From Oscillospiraceae bacterium (GTDB lineage Bacteria; Bacillota; Clostridia; Oscillospirales; Ruminococcaceae), in the NCBI GenBank assembly GCA_009784625.1, contig WRBI01000007.1, forward strand, positions 1 through 64,000: DNA of 64,000 bases, in the 5' to 3' direction. This document shows positions 18,131 to 28,046 of this stretch, piece by piece. A program made the translations under genes and the position numbers. The notes under the pieces were generated by a model that was given only the letters and a program-made list of their open reading frames with translations, had not been told where the DNA came from and ran no database searches. Positions within the stretch are counted from its first letter, which is position 1. Every line of letters starts with the position of its first letter.

Positions 18131-19513
18131 ATGCCGATTGTCGCCACACAGATTGTCTCGATCTTTTTGGCTGTGCTCTATACTTTTTTAGCGCTTGGCT
18201 CCTGCGCGGTTCCGCCGCCTGCCCCGGTGCTGGCCGTGCAAACCGAAATCCCGCGCGAGGTCACACATGCCCGCCGCCTAAACATCTTAAGTTCACGCGG
18301 CGAGGAGTCCCACGCCCTCATCCGCGCGGCCGGCCTGTTTATGGAAGATCATCCCGACTCGCTGATCACCGTACGGACAATCAGTGAGGAATCCGACTAC
18401 CGCTCGGCTTTGCGCGCCCGTTTGCTGGGCGGTGAGCAGATCGACCTCTTTCACATTTTCGGCCACGCGGACATGATTGAATTGCTTGAGCATCTGGACG
18501 ATCTGTCTGACCTTGGCTGGGCGGATGAAGCCACCGCCGGCCTGACGCACCCTGTCCGGATAGATGGCCGGCTTTACGGACTCCCCCATTCACTGGATGG
18601 GGTCGGGCTGATCGCAAATCGCCGGATCTTTGAGGCGGCGGGCGTTCCGCTGGGTGAGATCACCAGCCTTGAGCAGACCGAGGGCGCTTTCCGCGCTTTG
18701 CGGGAGGTGATGACCTCGGGCGCACTGGACAGCGTTTTTCCGAACTTAGAGACAGTCACCTCACTGCCCGGGCTGGATGACGATTTTATGAGCCGCCAGT
18801 TGGCTGATATCGCGCTTGGCGGCGAGTTCACATCCTCCGAACAGGCGGTGAACGCAGCCTCAATCGCCTACCTGAACGCCGACCCGATGGGGCTGTACCT
18901 CGCCATGCTTGCCAGGTACACAACTCATGGCCGGGGCTGGGCCATGCTGGTCGATATCCCACAAAGCGAACAGGTCGAGAACGGGCTGGCAGCCGAACGG
19001 GTGGCGATCATCCAGCAGAGCATCTCAATCTTTCCCCGCTTAAACGCCGCAAACCCCGATCTGGCCGGTGACCTCGCTTTGCTGCCCATCTTTTTGGATG
19101 ACGAAGAACCGGGAATGGTCTACATCCATTCGCCGGTTTACTGGGCGGTCAACGCATCCTCCCAGGATGAGAGCAGGGCGCTTGCCCGCGACTTTTTGAC
19201 CTGGCTATACCGCAGCGAATCCGGCGCAAGCTTTCTTGCGCAGGAAATGGGCTTGCTCTCACCTTTTCGGGAGGCTGCCGCACCGCGTGACAACCCGCTG
19301 GACACGCAGCTTCTCGCGCTGATCGGGCGCGGGCAATACCATCCCCGCCGGCACAGGGAGTTCCCGGCCGGGTGGCCGGCGCAGTTTTCCGGCGCTATCC
19401 GCGATTACCTCACCATTCTGGAAGTGGACTGGGAAGAGGTAACCGAGCGGGGCCGCGAAGACTGGTTCTACATCAGAAGCAGCAGCTGGGAACCGGGAAT
19501 CGAGGGCTGGTAA
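18131..19513 (+). CDS. Extracellular solute-binding protein (family 1-like) lipoprotein
   Basis: Lipobox-like LALGSCAV; SBP pattern, e.g. DGRLYGLPHSLDGVGLIANRRIFEAAGV. Confidence 0.7.
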   Translation: MPIVATQIVSIFLAVLYTFLALGSCAVPPPAPVLAVQTEIPREVTHARRLNILSSRGEESHALIRAAGLFMEDHPDSLITVRTISEESDYRSALRARLLGGEQIDLFHIFGHADMIELLEHLDDLSDLGWADEATAGLTHPVRIDGRLYGLPHSLDGVGLIANRRIFEAAGVPLGEITSLEQTEGAFRALREVMTSGALDSVFPNLETVTSLPGLDDDFMSRQLADIALGGEFTSSEQAVNAASIAYLNADPMGLYLAMLARYTTHGRGWAMLVDIPQSEQVENGLAAERVAIIQQSISIFPRLNAANPDLAGDLALLPIFLDDEEPGMVYIHSPVYWAVNASSQDESRALARDFLTWLYRSESGASFLAQEMGLLSPFREAAAPRDNPLDTQLLALIGRGQYHPRRHREFPAGWPAQFSGAIRDYLTILEVDWEEVTERGREDWFYIRSSSWEPGIEGW

Positions 19514-19519
19514 AGCAAC

Positions 19520-19556
19520 AAGCGCATGTCGGCAGCCGTGGCTGCGACATGCGCTT
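19520..19556 (+). terminator. Terminator hairpin
   Basis: AAGCGCATGTCGGCAGCC-GTG-GCTGCGACATGCGCTT. Confidence 0.8.
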
Positions 19557-20163
19557 ATTCTTGCAGGATGATTTGCACGGCCAGATATCCGCATACCAGC
19601 GCGAGACTGAAGTTTCCGCCATCCAAAAACAGATAGACGGACAGCGCGCTCAGCGGGACAAGCGCCAAAAAATTGACCAACAGCGAAACCCGCCGGGCAG
19701 CCTCCGGCGTGAGATATCTCTCACACAGGATTTCGACCACCCGCCCGCCGTCCAGATTGCCGATCGGCAGCAGGTTAAATGCGGCCACTGCCAGGTTGGC
19801 GGCGATCAGCAGAATGGTGCGCATCGACTGAAATGCAAACAGCCAGAGGCAAAGGGCCGTCATAAGGTTTGCGGCCACCCCGCCCAAGGCAACCGCCAGT
19901 TCCTTGCCATGGGAAACACCCCGCCCGCCCCCGCGAATTTGCAGGCTGACCGGGGTAAAGTGAATCTCAGTGACCCTCACATTACAGGCAGCCATCGCGA
20001 TCAAATGCCCAAGCTCGTGGACGACTATAGGCAGTGCGATATACCAGAGGAGCAAATGACGCTCGACAAAAATGGCAAAGAGGGCGAGGGTCATAAAAAA
20101 CCAAAAGCTGGCCCGCAGGCGGACATTCACCAACGGAATGGTCAGCTTTAAATGATCACGCAA
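19555..20163 (-). CDS. M50 site-2-type metallopeptidase, SpoIVFB-like
   Basis: HELGH motif, NLLPIGNLDGGR, multiple TMs; probable TTG start at 20163 overlapping the upstream stop. Confidence 0.8.
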   Translation of the reverse strand: MRDHLKLTIPLVNVRLRASFWFFMTLALFAIFVERHLLLWYIALPIVVHELGHLIAMAACNVRVTEIHFTPVSLQIRGGGRGVSHGKELAVALGGVAANLMTALCLWLFAFQSMRTILLIAANLAVAAFNLLPIGNLDGGRVVEILCERYLTPEAARRVSLLVNFLALVPLSALSVYLFLDGGNFSLALVCGYLAVQIILQE

Positions 20164-21046
20164 CGACTTGCAGATACCGGCCCAGTGCGTGCAGCGGGTC
20201 GGCGTACAGCCCCTCGACAATCACCGCAAAGTGCAGGTGCGGCCCTGTGGCAAGGCCGGTTGAGCCGACTTTGGCGATCCGCTCACCCTGATTGACGCGC
20301 ATCCCCTCGCGGACAAGCACTTCGGATGCGTGGGCGTAAAAAGTTTGCAGGTTATGCGCGTGGCTGATCAATATATACAATCCGTATATCTCGTCTTCGC
20401 CAACCCGTTCAACTCTGCCGGGCAGGGCAGCCAAAATCCCGGCGCCGATGGGCGCGGCCAGATCAATTCCTCTGTGAAAGTCAACCCCGCCGCCCAGCGG
20501 GTGAACGCGAAAGGCAAAAGGGGATGTGATAATCCCCTCGAGGGGCGGGCGAATCCGGCTGCTCAAGAAGTAAGGCGCGAGGGTTGCGTCCGGCGGGGCG
20601 GGCATCATGTCCGCAAATCCGGGCAAAGAAGCCGGCGGCGACCCGCCGCCGCCCATTCCAAGCGCCTCAGGCAGCTGTGACTCCTCGGGCATCTGCTGGG
20701 GTTCTTCGGGGACAGGCGGCTCCCGGCTGCCGATCAGTCCTTGAATAAATTCCTCTATCGACGCAAAAATCCCGCCGGTCATTTCGGTCAGCTGGGTGAA
20801 ATAGTCGCTCATCCCGGCGCTCTCCCCGCCGCCTACCAGGCCAATATATTCGCTCTTCATTCGCGCAAAGCGGTCCCCGTCCACCGACCGCACCAGCAGT
20901 GCGCCCGCCAAAATAATTACACACAGTATAATTTGAACGGTCAACGCAACGGCCAGCGCGTCCGCTTCCGGTTTTTGGGCCCGCCGCTCCCTGGTTTTTG
21001 CCCCGCCCCGCATACCCCTGGCCTCTCTTCCGCTTCTCATAAACAT
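20156..21046 (-). CDS. M23 (LytM) peptidase with N-terminal TM, SpoIVFA-like
   Basis: FHRGIDLAAPIGAGI, YAHASEVLVREGMRVNQGERIAKVGSTGLATGPHLHFAV; overlaps the M50 gene. Confidence 0.85.
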   Translation of the reverse strand: MFMRSGREARGMRGGAKTRERRAQKPEADALAVALTVQIILCVIILAGALLVRSVDGDRFARMKSEYIGLVGGGESAGMSDYFTQLTEMTGGIFASIEEFIQGLIGSREPPVPEEPQQMPEESQLPEALGMGGGGSPPASLPGFADMMPAPPDATLAPYFLSSRIRPPLEGIITSPFAFRVHPLGGGVDFHRGIDLAAPIGAGILAALPGRVERVGEDEIYGLYILISHAHNLQTFYAHASEVLVREGMRVNQGERIAKVGSTGLATGPHLHFAVIVEGLYADPLHALGRYLQVVA

Positions 21047-21054
21047 CCCCCGAT

Positions 21055-21130
21055 TTCAGTTGACAGTTGATAATGGACAGTTGACAGTGATTGAATCCGC
21101 TTTGCGGATGGATTTTCACTTCGCGGCACG
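21055..21130. repeat. Half-copy of TTGACAGTTGACAATG-type intergenic repeat
   Basis: CAGTTGACAGTTGATAATGGACAGTTGACAGTG...ATCCGCTTTGCGGAT, cf. 4435-4551. Confidence 0.65.
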
Positions 21131-21234
21131 CAATCAAAATAAGGCTTGTATTTTCATCTTATTCGCAGGCAAAGGCAAAAATGCCGCCCCGCGCATAAAC
21201 TGTGATAAATACAGTCATAAAGGAGAGCGACCCA

Positions 21235-21897
21235 ATGTCAGAAAAACAATTCGCGCCAATTCCCGCGGGCGGGCACAAGCTCCCGCCCCTGCGCTATCCC
21301 TACAACGCACTTGAGCCGGTCATCGACGCAAAAACCCTTGAGATCCACCACAACAAGCACCACAAGGCCTATGTCGACGCGCTTAACAAGGCCGAGCTCG
21401 CTTTGGTCGACGCGCGGGCCAAAAACGACTTTGGCCTGATTAAGTTCTGGGAGAAAGAGCTTGCGTTTAACGGTTCGGGCCATATCCTCCACTCAGTTTA
21501 CTGGGATGTGATGACCTCCCCCGGCAAGGGCGGCGCGCCCGGCAAATACACCGCCTACTACATAGACAATTACTTCGGCAGCTTTGAAGCGTTTAAAGGG
21601 CAGTTCGCGGCGGCGGCCAAAGCGGTGGAGGGTTCGGGCTGGGCGGTGCTTGGCTGCAGCCCATCCTTCTTCCGGCTGGAGGTTCTGCAGTGTGAAAAAC
21701 ACCAAAACCTCACCCAGTGGGGAATCATCCCCATCCTGGTCTGTGATGTTTGGGAGCACGCCTACTACCTGGAGTACCAAAATGAGCGCCCGGCTTATGT
21801 GGACGCTTGGTGGCAGCTGGTAAACTGGAACGCGGTTGAGGCAAGGCTGCTCAGCGCCGCGCGCGGCGTTTTACCCATTCAGTCAACCGGCGAATAA
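21235..21897 (+). CDS. Superoxide dismutase (Fe/Mn family)
   Basis: LRYPYNALEPVIDAKTLEIHHNKHHKAYVDALN...DVWEHAYYLEYQNERPAYVDAWW. Confidence 0.96.
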   Translation: MSEKQFAPIPAGGHKLPPLRYPYNALEPVIDAKTLEIHHNKHHKAYVDALNKAELALVDARAKNDFGLIKFWEKELAFNGSGHILHSVYWDVMTSPGKGGAPGKYTAYYIDNYFGSFEAFKGQFAAAAKAVEGSGWAVLGCSPSFFRLEVLQCEKHQNLTQWGIIPILVCDVWEHAYYLEYQNERPAYVDAWWQLVNWNAVEARLLSAARGVLPIQSTGE

Positions 21898-21916
21898 ACT
21901 CCGCTCATGTATATCT

Positions 21917-21955
21917 AAAAGGCAGGAAGACGCAAAAGCGCGTCTTCCTGCCTTT
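21917..21955 (+). terminator. Terminator hairpin
   Basis: AAAGGCAGGAAGACGC-AAAAGC-GCGTCTTCCTGCCTTTT. Confidence 0.9.
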
Positions 21956-22072
21956 TACTGTTATTTCACAATTTTATGATTGCCAAAGACAGGTTTACAT
22001 GCTATGATACTATTGTGTTACCAACCATGTGCTATGATATAAAACACCGTGCTCGCTTTAGGAGGTATAGTT

Positions 22073-22450
22073 GTGTTGAATTACATCCAAACAGGGGACG
22101 CGCCTGCCGCAATCGGGCCTTATTCGCAGGCCGTTCGATTCGGCAGCCTGCTCTTCGCTTCAGGGCAAATACCCCTTGACCCCAAGACCGGGGAAGTAAT
22201 AGAAGGCGACATCACCGCGCAGGCCGAGCGGGTCTGCCAAAACATTGCCGGCCTGTTGGCGGGCGCCGGAATCGGTTACGACAACGTGATCAAGGCCACC
22301 TGTTTTTTGGCTGATATGAGTGATTTTGCCGGCTTTAATGAAGTGTTTGCCAAATATTTCACCTCGAAGCCTGCGAGAAGCACCGTCGCTGTCCGCGGCC
22401 TGCCCAAGAATGTGCTTTGCGAGGTAGAGGTAATCGCCGCTGTTGAGTAA
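22073..22450 (+). CDS. RidA/YjgF family deaminase
   Basis: TGDAPAAIGPYSQAVRFGSLLFASGQIPLDPKTGEV; probable GTG start. Confidence 0.95.
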   Translation: MLNYIQTGDAPAAIGPYSQAVRFGSLLFASGQIPLDPKTGEVIEGDITAQAERVCQNIAGLLAGAGIGYDNVIKATCFLADMSDFAGFNEVFAKYFTSKPARSTVAVRGLPKNVLCEVEVIAAVE

Positions 22451-22521
22451 GCAAAACAAATTGGATATACTAAAACGAAACCCCAAGACATGAATGATCT
22501 GTTATTAGGGAGGGTGAAACT

Positions 22522-23454
22522 ATGAACGTTAAACAGACCGAGATCCTGTTAGAGTCCGGTACCAATGAGCTTGAGATTATGGAGTTTACCATTTCGGGTG
22601 AGCTTTTCGGCATCAACGTGGCAAAAGTGCGGGAGATCATGAAGATCAGCCCGGTCAAAAAAATGCAGCACACCCACGACGCCATCGAAGGCATTTTTAA
22701 ACCGAGGGGTGAGGTCATAACTGTCGTCGACCTTGCGCAGTATCTCGGACTGCCCGCCTCGGAAAACGACGAGCGGGATATCTTTATCGTTGCCAATTTT
22801 AACCGGCTTAACTTTGCTTTCCACGTTCATTCGGTGGTGGGCATTGACCGCATTTCGTGGACCCAGATCGAAAAGCCCGACCCCATCATCTACGGTGGGG
22901 AAGACGGAATCGCAACCGGCATCGCGCAGTACCAGGGCCGGCTGATCACCATTCTCGACTTTGAGAAGATCATCGCTGAAATCTCGCCCGAGACCAGCAT
23001 CCAGGTCTCGGACATTGACCGCCTCGGCCCGCGCGCCCGGACAGAGAAGCCCATTCTGGTCGCTGAAGATTCTATGCTGCTCGCGAAAATGATTATCGAA
23101 TCCCTGCACAAAGCGGGCTATACCAACACCACCAAATTCAACAACGGCAAAGAGTGCTGGGAATATATGTGCGAGGCCAAAGAGGCCGGCGACGCCATCG
23201 AAAACCATGTGGCTTGCCTGGTTTCCGACATTGAAATGCCACAGATGGACGGGCATCGCCTGACCAAGCTGATCAAGGCGGATTCTGTCCTCAAGGGCAT
23301 TCCCATCATCCTCTTCTCATCCCTGATCAGTGAAGAGATGCGGATTAAGGGCAAAGAGCTGGGGGCGGACGATCAGATTTCCAAGCCGGAAATCGCAAAT
23401 CTGGTCACCATTATTGACCGGCTGACCGCGTCTAAAGAGGCGCCCGCTGAGTAA
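22522..23454 (+). CDS. cheV: CheV-type chemotaxis protein (CheW + receiver)
   Basis: CheW N-terminal domain and receiver domain VAEDSMLLAKMIIESL...LVSDIEMPQMDGHRLT. Confidence 0.93.
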   Translation: MNVKQTEILLESGTNELEIMEFTISGELFGINVAKVREIMKISPVKKMQHTHDAIEGIFKPRGEVITVVDLAQYLGLPASENDERDIFIVANFNRLNFAFHVHSVVGIDRISWTQIEKPDPIIYGGEDGIATGIAQYQGRLITILDFEKIIAEISPETSIQVSDIDRLGPRARTEKPILVAEDSMLLAKMIIESLHKAGYTNTTKFNNGKECWEYMCEAKEAGDAIENHVACLVSDIEMPQMDGHRLTKLIKADSVLKGIPIILFSSLISEEMRIKGKELGADDQISKPEIANLVTIIDRLTASKEAPAE

Positions 23455-23470
23455 AGATTTTGACGAAAAC

Positions 23471-23502
23471 AATCGGGAATCGCAGTTTGCGATTCCCGAT
23501 TT
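23471..23502 (+). terminator. Terminator hairpin
   Basis: AATCGGGAATCGCAGTTTGCGATTCCCGATTTT. Confidence 0.85.
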
Positions 23503-23578
23503 TAGGTATCGCTGTTTCACTTTAAAATCAGCCCGGCATTTGCGGGAATTTTTTTCATCGGGCAGGCTGACGCCTGTC

Positions 23579-23789
23579 TAAGAGCCTGTGTTCATAGACG
23601 AGACGTGCCGGATTGGCGAAAGATTTTTTCGCCATGCAAGGAAGTTTTTCGCAGGAATACTACATGTACTTTGCTGTTTCTGCCGAGCTGTAGGGGCACT
23701 CGCAGACGGTATCCTCAAGGAAAACTGACGCGGCAGGCGGAAAAAGACCCGCCAAGACGGCGCTTCGAGCTATGAACACAGGTTCTCAG
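23579..23789. repeat. MITE-like element (family A variant, about 211 bp)
   Basis: Termini TAAGAGCCTGTGTTCATAG / CTATGAACACAGGTTCTCA; interior GATTTTTTCGC..GCAAGGAA..CGCAGGAATACT shared with 45684-45851. Confidence 0.8.
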
Positions 23790-23886
23790 ATGGAGCAAAT
23801 CAAAGCTCGGCGGAAAAAAACGCAAGGCGGGTTGATTGTGGAGTGGAGCGGATATACTACCAGTATACCCACCCGGAGTTGTGTGC

Positions 23887-24495
23887 ATGAGATTGATTGA
23901 GCTTTTTTTGATCGCGGTCGGGCTTTCTATGGACGCTTTTGCGGTGGCTGTCTGCCTTGGGCTGACCATGGCGGTGGTTCATCTAAAGAAGGCGCTGATC
24001 GTCGGTCTATACTTTGGTTTTTTTCAAGCGGCTATGCCGCTGGCCGGATACCTGCTTGCCGGAAACTTCGCCGACATCATCGACCCATACGACAACATCG
24101 TCGCCTTTGCCCTGCTCGCGGTCATCGGCGGCAAATTGATCCTTTCCAGCTTTAAAAAAGAGGAAGAGCGCAATGCCTGCTGTACAGAAAGCGGCTGTGA
24201 CCTTGTCTGCAACGTCTGCGGAACCAAACAGCCAACCCCGGCCAGCTTTGGGCCGCTCAGCATGATTCCCCTCGCGTTTGCCACCAGCGTGGACGCCTTG
24301 GCGGTCGGCGCGTCTTTCGCCTTTTTAGAGGTCTCGATCTTGCCGGCAATCGGCATAATCGGGGTGACCACGCTGTTTCTCTCAATGGCCGGGATGAGCG
24401 TGGGTTCGGCCTTTGGCGCAAAGCTTCGATCCAAAGCTGAGTTTGCCGGCGGGTTGATCCTCATTTTCATCGGGGTGCGGCTTCTGCTCGGCTGA
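23887..24495 (+). CDS. mntP: Manganese efflux pump MntP family with Cys-rich cytoplasmic insert
   Basis: [21 protein letters not shown]...[18 protein letters not shown]; insert [17 protein letters not shown]. Confidence 0.88.
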   Translation: MRLIELFLIAVGLSMDAFAVAVCLGLTMAVVHLKKALIVGLYFGFFQAAMPLAGYLLAGNFADIIDPYDNIVAFALLAVIGGKLILSSFKKEEERNACCTESGCDLVCNVCGTKQPTPASFGPLSMIPLAFATSVDALAVGASFAFLEVSILPAIGIIGVTTLFLSMAGMSVGSAFGAKLRSKAEFAGGLILIFIGVRLLLG

Positions 24496-24620
24496 TAAAC
24501 ACATCCGTAAAAAAACATTTGCATCACCCAAAAAGTATATGTTATGATATAGCGGTGTCCGACCTCTTGAGGCAGGGCAGCACAATGAATTCGTTATATA
24601 ACAAAAGAGAGGTGCTCAGT

Positions 24621-24779
24621 ATGCAAAAGTATGTTTGTACCGTTTGTGGTTATGTTTATGATCCCGAAGCCGGCGAACCCGGCCAAAACGTCGCCCCCGG
24701 CACCAAATGGGAAGATGTTCCTGACTCGTTCGCCTGCCCGCTCTGTGCGGTAGGAAAAGATTCATTCGAGGCCGAGTAG
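24621..24779 (+). CDS. Rubredoxin
   Basis: [50 protein letters not shown]. Confidence 0.98.
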   Translation: MQKYVCTVCGYVYDPEAGEPGQNVAPGTKWEDVPDSFACPLCAVGKDSFEAE

Positions 24780-24962
24780 CCGCCGAGCCACAGGTTCTGA
24801 AACCACAAAGGCATTGCCGCGCAGGCAGTGCCTTTGCCTTTTTACCCTCAAGATGAAAGACAGATGAAAAGTTGCTTAAATTTCCCTGTGTTCACACTCT
24901 GTTTCTTGACTTGCACCACAAATATTTGTTAGACTAAAACCATCAAAGGGCAGAGGGGAGCA

Positions 24963-26102
24963 ATGACGCAGATGACAAACCGAGGGAGCAGCCTGGTCGC
25001 GAAAAAGAAAGGCGGGGCCGAGATGTGTGTCGGCGCTGTCCTGGTTTTGCTGCCTTTGGTTTTATTGCCTTATCAGCCGATGAGCGTGCTTTCCCTTTCG
25101 ATTCGCGACTATCTTACCCGCTTGTTGTTTATGCTTGCTTTTGTGGCCGGGTTTTATATCCTCTCAAAGGGGCTGCGCAAACGCTCGCTCAGCCAGAAGC
25201 TGATGCAGCTGGCCGGACTGTTCGACACCGGCCGCCGTATCCCGCTTGAGATGGCGGCTGAGCTGTTAAAGTGCAACTTAAACATCCTGGTCGGGGATGT
25301 GCGCGCCATGCAGCGACTTAAGCTGGTAGTGGGGCTTTACGCCGACCTTTACCGAAAAGAGCTGGTCTATACCGGCCAGGAGGGGAACCCGCCTCCGCCC
25401 CCCCCAACAGACGATGTACACGCCATCACACTGAAAGAAGTGCACAAGAAGCCGGCAACGCCGCTTTATGCTTTCGGGCTGGTTTGGGCCGCGTATGCAC
25501 TCTTCTTCCCGTTTTATCGGCCGCTGGATTTAGCCATCACGTTGATTTTAGCGCTGATCGCGTTCTTCCACATTTCTTGGACAGCACCGGCCCGGGTGGT
25601 AATCATCAAAGTTCCGGCCGCCGTACCCACCCCGGTCGAGACCGGCAACCAGCAGCTGGATGAAATGCTCAGAGGGGTACACACCCATCTTGCTACCCTG
25701 AAAGCCCTTGAGCGATCGGTGGACGGCAAGATGAAAACCTCGGTGAGCGATCTGTTGCAGACCACCGAGCGAATCATCGAGCAGGTCAAGAAAACGCCGG
25801 GCAAATCGAGTGAGATGCGCCAGTTTTTCAACTACACCCTGCCCACCACCATCAACTTGCTGAACAACTACCAGGAGCTGCGCGCCCAGCCGGTACAGGG
25901 CCAGAACATTTCCGCGGCGCTCACAAAGATCGAGGGGATGACCTGCACCATTGTGGACGCATTCCACCGCCAGCTGGACGCGCTCTTTGCCGACCAGTCG
26001 CTGAATATTGCGGTCGAAATTGAGGTCATGAACCAGATGTTCAAACAAAGCGGCTCGATGAAAGACATATACGCGGATTTTGGCGGTAACAAAAATGGAT
26101 AA
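24963..26102 (+). CDS. XpaC-like (5-bromo-4-chloroindolyl phosphate hydrolysis family) membrane protein
   Basis: Two N-terminal TMs, TM pair mid-protein, helical C-terminus; directly upstream of TelA. Confidence 0.65.
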   Translation: MTQMTNRGSSLVAKKKGGAEMCVGAVLVLLPLVLLPYQPMSVLSLSIRDYLTRLLFMLAFVAGFYILSKGLRKRSLSQKLMQLAGLFDTGRRIPLEMAAELLKCNLNILVGDVRAMQRLKLVVGLYADLYRKELVYTGQEGNPPPPPPTDDVHAITLKEVHKKPATPLYAFGLVWAAYALFFPFYRPLDLAITLILALIAFFHISWTAPARVVIIKVPAAVPTPVETGNQQLDEMLRGVHTHLATLKALERSVDGKMKTSVSDLLQTTERIIEQVKKTPGKSSEMRQFFNYTLPTTINLLNNYQELRAQPVQGQNISAALTKIEGMTCTIVDAFHRQLDALFADQSLNIAVEIEVMNQMFKQSGSMKDIYADFGGNKNG

Positions 26103-26283
26103 CGAACGGATAAACGAGCCCGCAGAGGCTGAAAGGCAAAAATGCAGATGGTCCGGGGCCGGGATGACGACCGGAGCTGCCGTTGGTGTTACCTTTGGCC
26201 TTGTCTTTGACAATCTCGCCGTTGGGATCGCACTTGGAACGGCCATCGGTGTGGTGTTTGACTTTGGCAGATACAAATCGTGA
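26095..26283 (+). CDS. Small glycine-zipper-like membrane protein
   Basis: GAGMTTGAAVGVTFGLVFDNLAVGIALGTAIGVVFDFGRYKS; ATG overlaps the preceding stop. Confidence 0.6.
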   Translation: MDNERINEPAEAERQKCRWSGAGMTTGAAVGVTFGLVFDNLAVGIALGTAIGVVFDFGRYKS

Positions 26284-26310
26284 TTATACCGAAAGGTGGA
26301 AAATATATAC

Positions 26311-27450
26311 ATGGATAACGAATTCGCACCCAGCTTGACCCTCACCCCTGAACTTCCTGCCGAACCTGAGCTGCCCGCCATCGCCCAGCAGCCCGACCCG
26401 CCAAAAGCGCTGGACGATTCAACTTTGACCGACCAGGAAAAGGCGATGGTCAAGGACTTTTCGAGCAAGATCAACCTGACCGACTCGACCCAGATCCTCC
26501 AGTACGGCGCGGGGGCGCAGACCAAGATCAGCCAGTTCTCTGAGGCCGCGCTCGCCAATGTCCGCACCAAAGATCTGGACGAAGTTGGCGGCCTGATCAC
26601 CAATCTGGTCGGCGAGCTAAAGGGCTTTAACGACGACGGGAACAAGGGCGGCATCCGCGGCCTGTTCAGGCGGGCGGGCAATTCGATCGCCCAGATGAAG
26701 ACCAAATACGCCTCGGCTGAGAAGAACGTAGACCGCATCTGCGGCGTACTTGAGGGGCACAAGGTCACCTTGCTCAAAGACATCGCCATGCTTGATAAGA
26801 TGTACGAGATGAACCTGGCCTACTACAAAGAGCTGACCATGTACATTCTGGCCGGGCGCGAAAAGCTTGAGTGGGTAATCGCAAACGATCTGCCCGCCGC
26901 GCAGGAAAAAGCAAAGCTGACCGGGCAGGCCGCCGACGCGCAGGCCGCCAACTATCTGGCCGACATGTGCAACCGGTTTGACAAAAAACTGCACGACCTT
27001 GAACTGACCCGCAACATCTGTATCCAGATGGGGCCGCAGATCCGCCTGGTGCAGTCGAACAACTCGATCATGCTTGAAAAGATTCAGTCCTCGCTGGTCA
27101 ACACCATCCCGCTCTGGAAAAACCAGATGGTGCTTGCCCTCGGGCTGGCACATGCCGAAAGCGCGCTCAAAGCCCAGCGGGCGGTGACCGACATGACCAA
27201 CGACCTGCTGCGCAAAAATGCCGACGCCATCAAACAGGGTACAATTCAAACTGCCAGAGAAAGCGAGCGGGGCATTGTGGATATCGAAACTTTACAGCAC
27301 ACCAACGAAGCATTGATCGAAACCCTGGACGAAGTGCTGCACATTCAGCAGGAGGGCCGCGCCAAACGCCGGGCCGCAGAATCTGAGCTCTCGCGGATTG
27401 AAGACCAGCTCAAATCCAAGCTGCTCGAAGTGCGCAATGTGCCGAAGTAA
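26311..27450 (+). CDS. telA: Toxic anion resistance protein, TelA family
   Basis: TKISQFSEAALANVRTKDLDEVGGLITNLVGELKGF...LYEMNLAYYKELTMYILAG-type TelA signature. Confidence 0.9.
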   Translation: MDNEFAPSLTLTPELPAEPELPAIAQQPDPPKALDDSTLTDQEKAMVKDFSSKINLTDSTQILQYGAGAQTKISQFSEAALANVRTKDLDEVGGLITNLVGELKGFNDDGNKGGIRGLFRRAGNSIAQMKTKYASAEKNVDRICGVLEGHKVTLLKDIAMLDKMYEMNLAYYKELTMYILAGREKLEWVIANDLPAAQEKAKLTGQAADAQAANYLADMCNRFDKKLHDLELTRNICIQMGPQIRLVQSNNSIMLEKIQSSLVNTIPLWKNQMVLALGLAHAESALKAQRAVTDMTNDLLRKNADAIKQGTIQTARESERGIVDIETLQHTNEALIETLDEVLHIQQEGRAKRRAAESELSRIEDQLKSKLLEVRNVPK

Positions 27451-27500
27451 TTTTTCCGCAATGATAGCATTGTTCTAAATTAACATCACGAGGATATAAA

Positions 27501-28046
27501 ATGGATATCTTAAACAACCGCGTAGTTGCGGGTTTGCTGTGTGTGGTCATGGTTGTTGCCTCCTCTGTTGTTGGGGGCGGTGCGACGCTCGGGTCATTGC
27601 GCGGCCAGACAGCGGCCATCTTCACCCTCGGCCAATCGGGCGCGCCCGGGATTCAGAGCGACCTCAACGAGATTGCCGCCCAGTCGTTTAATGTCACCGT
27701 CATTGCCGGGCGATACCTGCAAGAAGACTACACCGGCATTGTGCAAGTTTTAAACAGCCGGGATGCGCTGCTTTCAGCGGCCGGCCCGCGGGAAAAACAC
27801 CGCGCCGCCGGTGAGCTTGTGGCGGCTACCAACATGCTGCGCACCACCCTGGACGGGCTGGATCTGAGCGCGCAGGATCAGAACTTGTTGGCCTCCTGTG
27901 TTGTCGAAATCAACTCGCGCTTGATGTTGATCGCCGGCAGCGGCTACAACCAGTCTGCTCTTTACTTTAACCATACCCTTGAGCGTTTTCCCGCCAATAT
28001 ACTGGGGCGCGCCGCCCGCGTTTCCCCTTTGGAGTTGTATGAATGA
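27501..28046 (+). CDS. LemA-like membrane protein
   Basis: N-terminal TM; YNQSALYFNHTLERFPANILGRAARVSPLELYE tail resembles LemA. Confidence 0.65.
   Translation: MDILNNRVVAGLLCVVMVVASSVVGGGATLGSLRGQTAAIFTLGQSGAPGIQSDLNEIAAQSFNVTVIAGRYLQEDYTGIVQVLNSRDALLSAAGPREKHRAAGELVAATNMLRTTLDGLDLSAQDQNLLASCVVEINSRLMLIAGSGYNQSALYFNHTLERFPANILGRAARVSPLELYE

Noticed and set aside
25548-26789. 413-aa minus-strand ORF
   Set aside because: Antisense to the XpaC-like and TelA genes; no protein-like features
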